Positions 6,003-7,047 of a stretch of 7,047 nt of DNA are shown here, one piece after another. The notes under the pieces were generated by a model that ran no database searches, was not told the origin of the DNA, and worked only from the letters and a program-made list of their open reading frames with translations. Each line of letters starts with the position of its first letter. The first letter of the stretch is position 1. This DNA comes from Pseudomonadota bacterium (GTDB taxonomy: Bacteria > Pseudomonadota > Alphaproteobacteria > Rhizobiales > Tepidamorphaceae), in NCBI GenBank assembly GCA_023435545.1, contig JAEYRQ010000605.1, forward strand, positions 1-7,047, given 5' to 3'. Position numbers and translations under genes: made by a program.

Positions 6003-7047
6003 CCGCCGGCGGTCCGGCCACCGCGGCCAGCCATGCACCGACGTCGGCCGGATCGAACGATCCGGCCCCGTAGCCGAGATGTCCGTCCGGCCGCACGAGA
6101 ATCGTCGGGCCGGGACCAGGTGCGAAGGCTTCGGCGAGGTGGCCGGCGCGATCCTCGACCTCGAGCGTATGGTCGACGGGCGGCACCGAGCCATTCGGAT
6201 GCACGAGATAGGCAAGCAGGCGCCCACGATAGGCCTCCCTCAGCGCCTCGACCGCGGCTCTCAGTCCGGCAAAATCATCCTGCCCGCTGGCCCAGACCAG
6301 CATCAGGTGGCAGGGCTCGTCGACAAGGTCGCGCAGGCGCAGGGTCCGGCCGAAGCCCTGACGCACCAGGCCATCCACCTCGGGCACGCGGTCGCCGGCC
6401 CGCACCGGGCACTCCCCGGCGACGGCAAGCTCGCGCGACAGCGAGCTGCCGCGATATGCGACATCGACCTGGGCGATGCTGCGCAGCTCCGACAATCCGC
6501 CCCGGTCGCCCACATGCTGCGAGGCTTCGTAGGCGCGCGCCCGCGCCACGACCTCGGAGCCGATCGGCCGCCGCTCCTCCCCGTAGCTGTCGAGCAGCGT
6601 ATCGGGTGCGCCGTGCCGGATCACCGCCGCGAGCTTCCAGGCAAGGTTCATGGAGTCCTGCAACCCGGTATTCATTCCCTGCGCTCCGCTGGGGGCGTGG
6701 ATATGTGCCGCATCGCCGGCGATGAAGGCGCGTCCGACGCGGTAGCGGTCGGCCAGCCGATGGCTGATCCCGAACACAGACGACCAGCGCAGCCGCGTGA
6801 TCCTTGTCCCCGGCAGCGCAATGTCATCCAGCACCTGCTGGAAATCCTCCGCCGTCGGCGTCGGCCGATGGTCGACGAATGCGTAGTGGACCCCCAGGTC
6901 CTCAGGGCTTTCACCTGGCTCAGCCTTGTAGAGCGTGGAGAGGCGGAACCGCCTGCCACCGGGCAGCGGAATGCAGACCAGCATGTTGTCGATCCGCTCG
7001 CCGTCCTTCTTCAGGAACCGGTAGGGCATCCCGTGCTCCATCGGGCC
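5986..7047 (-). CDS. FAD-dependent aromatic hydroxylase (PheA/TfdB type), N-terminus outside window
   Basis: The visible 353 residues are the C-terminal part of a group A flavoprotein monooxygenase; the GxGxxG dinucleotide-binding start lies past the right edge. These cytoplasmic enzymes hydroxylate aromatic rings using FAD, NAD(P)H and O2. Numbering from the first visible residue, the family FAD ribityl-binding motif is at 105-116 (GRAFIAGDAAHI), followed by APSGAQGMNTGLQDSMNLAWK to about 138. The EERRPIG helix (158-164) follows. Residues about 218-343 look like the thioredoxin-like C-terminal domain of phenol hydroxylase relatives, from GDRVPEV to LVRPDGHLGY. The frame continues to the last base of the window, so the internal ATG at 7041 is not the start. 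The 3' end overlaps the small convergent gene by 17 bp. The substrate is unknown: phenols, resorcinol-like rings or polyketide aromatics are possible. A link with the aldolase-bicupin operon, starting about 300 bp further along the same strand, is inferred. Confidence 0.93.
   Translation of the reverse strand, partial: GPMEHGMPYRFLKKDGERIDNMLVCIPLPGGRRFRLSTLYKAEPGESPEDLGVHYAFVDHRPTPTAEDFQQVLDDIALPGTRITRLRWSSVFGISHRLADRYRVGRAFIAGDAAHIHAPSGAQGMNTGLQDSMNLAWKLAAVIRHGAPDTLLDSYGEERRPIGSEVVARARAYEASQHVGDRGGLSELRSIAQVDVAYRGSSLSRELAVAGECPVRAGDRVPEVDGLVRQGFGRTLRLRDLVDEPCHLMLVWASGQDDFAGLRAAVEALREAYRGRLLAYLVHPNGSVPPVDHTLEVEDRAGHLAEAFAPGPGPTILVRPDGHLGYGAGSFDPADVGAWLAAVAGPPAATCGS
6046..6067 (+). terminator. 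Perfect 9-bp hairpin downstream of the small membrane protein gene
   Basis: GGCCGGATC, a 4-nt loop GAAC and GATCCGGCC form a perfect inverted repeat 43 bp after the small gene's stop, inside the 3' coding part of the opposite-strand hydroxylase. There is no T run after it, so it is not a standard intrinsic terminator. It could stabilise or help end the small gene's mRNA, or arise by chance from GC-rich codons. Confidence 0.3.

Noticed and set aside
6003..6012. CCGCCGGCGG palindrome right after the small gene's stop
   Set aside because: It has no loop, is short, and its GC-only content makes chance likely in this DNA.

Overview
This 7-kb window is GC-rich, with C or G at most third codon positions. 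Protein style, the use of GTG and TTG starts, and a TTGACC/CTATCT-type promoter suggest an alphaproteobacterial chromosome, perhaps Rhodospirillales or Rhizobiales. No transposase, integrase, tRNA, rRNA, CRISPR array or phage gene is visible. It looks like ordinary chromosomal DNA with one catabolic cluster of unassigned substrate.

Left part (1-1080, + strand): the last codons of ychF (universally conserved GTPase/ATPase family), followed by two tandem single-hotdog MaoC-type hydratase genes. The two overlap by 4 bp, and both keep the Asp/His hydratase motif. A 9-bp inverted repeat at 1054-1080 separates them from the convergent gene to the right.

Middle part (1104-3911, - strand): one large methyl-accepting chemotaxis protein (882 aa). 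It has two membrane helices, a roughly 450-residue all-helical periplasmic sensor that looks internally duplicated, a HAMP domain and a complete MCP signalling hairpin. A strong intrinsic terminator (3877-3911) lies upstream of it and ends the next operon, so the receptor is probably transcribed from its own promoter, which I could not identify.

Right part (3956-5692, - strand): a two-gene operon of an HpcH/HpaI-type class II aldolase (TTG start with a very strong Shine-Dalgarno) and a bicupin metalloprotein. Upstream are a plausible sigma-70 promoter and a cluster of TTTCG/CGAAA half-sites suggestive of a repressor operator. Beyond it, a 62-aa hydrophobic membrane protein on the + strand overlaps tail to tail with the 3' end of a PheA/TfdB-type FAD aromatic hydroxylase, which runs off the right edge.

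Hydroxylase, cupin (possibly ring-cleaving) and pyruvate-type aldolase are the three reaction types of an aromatic ring degradation route. That they share one pathway is inference: the hydroxylase is separated from the operon by a promoter region and the small gene. I saw no clear evidence of a wholly new system. The best leads are the aldolase-bicupin operon with its operator-like sites, the duplicated chemoreceptor sensor and the small membrane protein.
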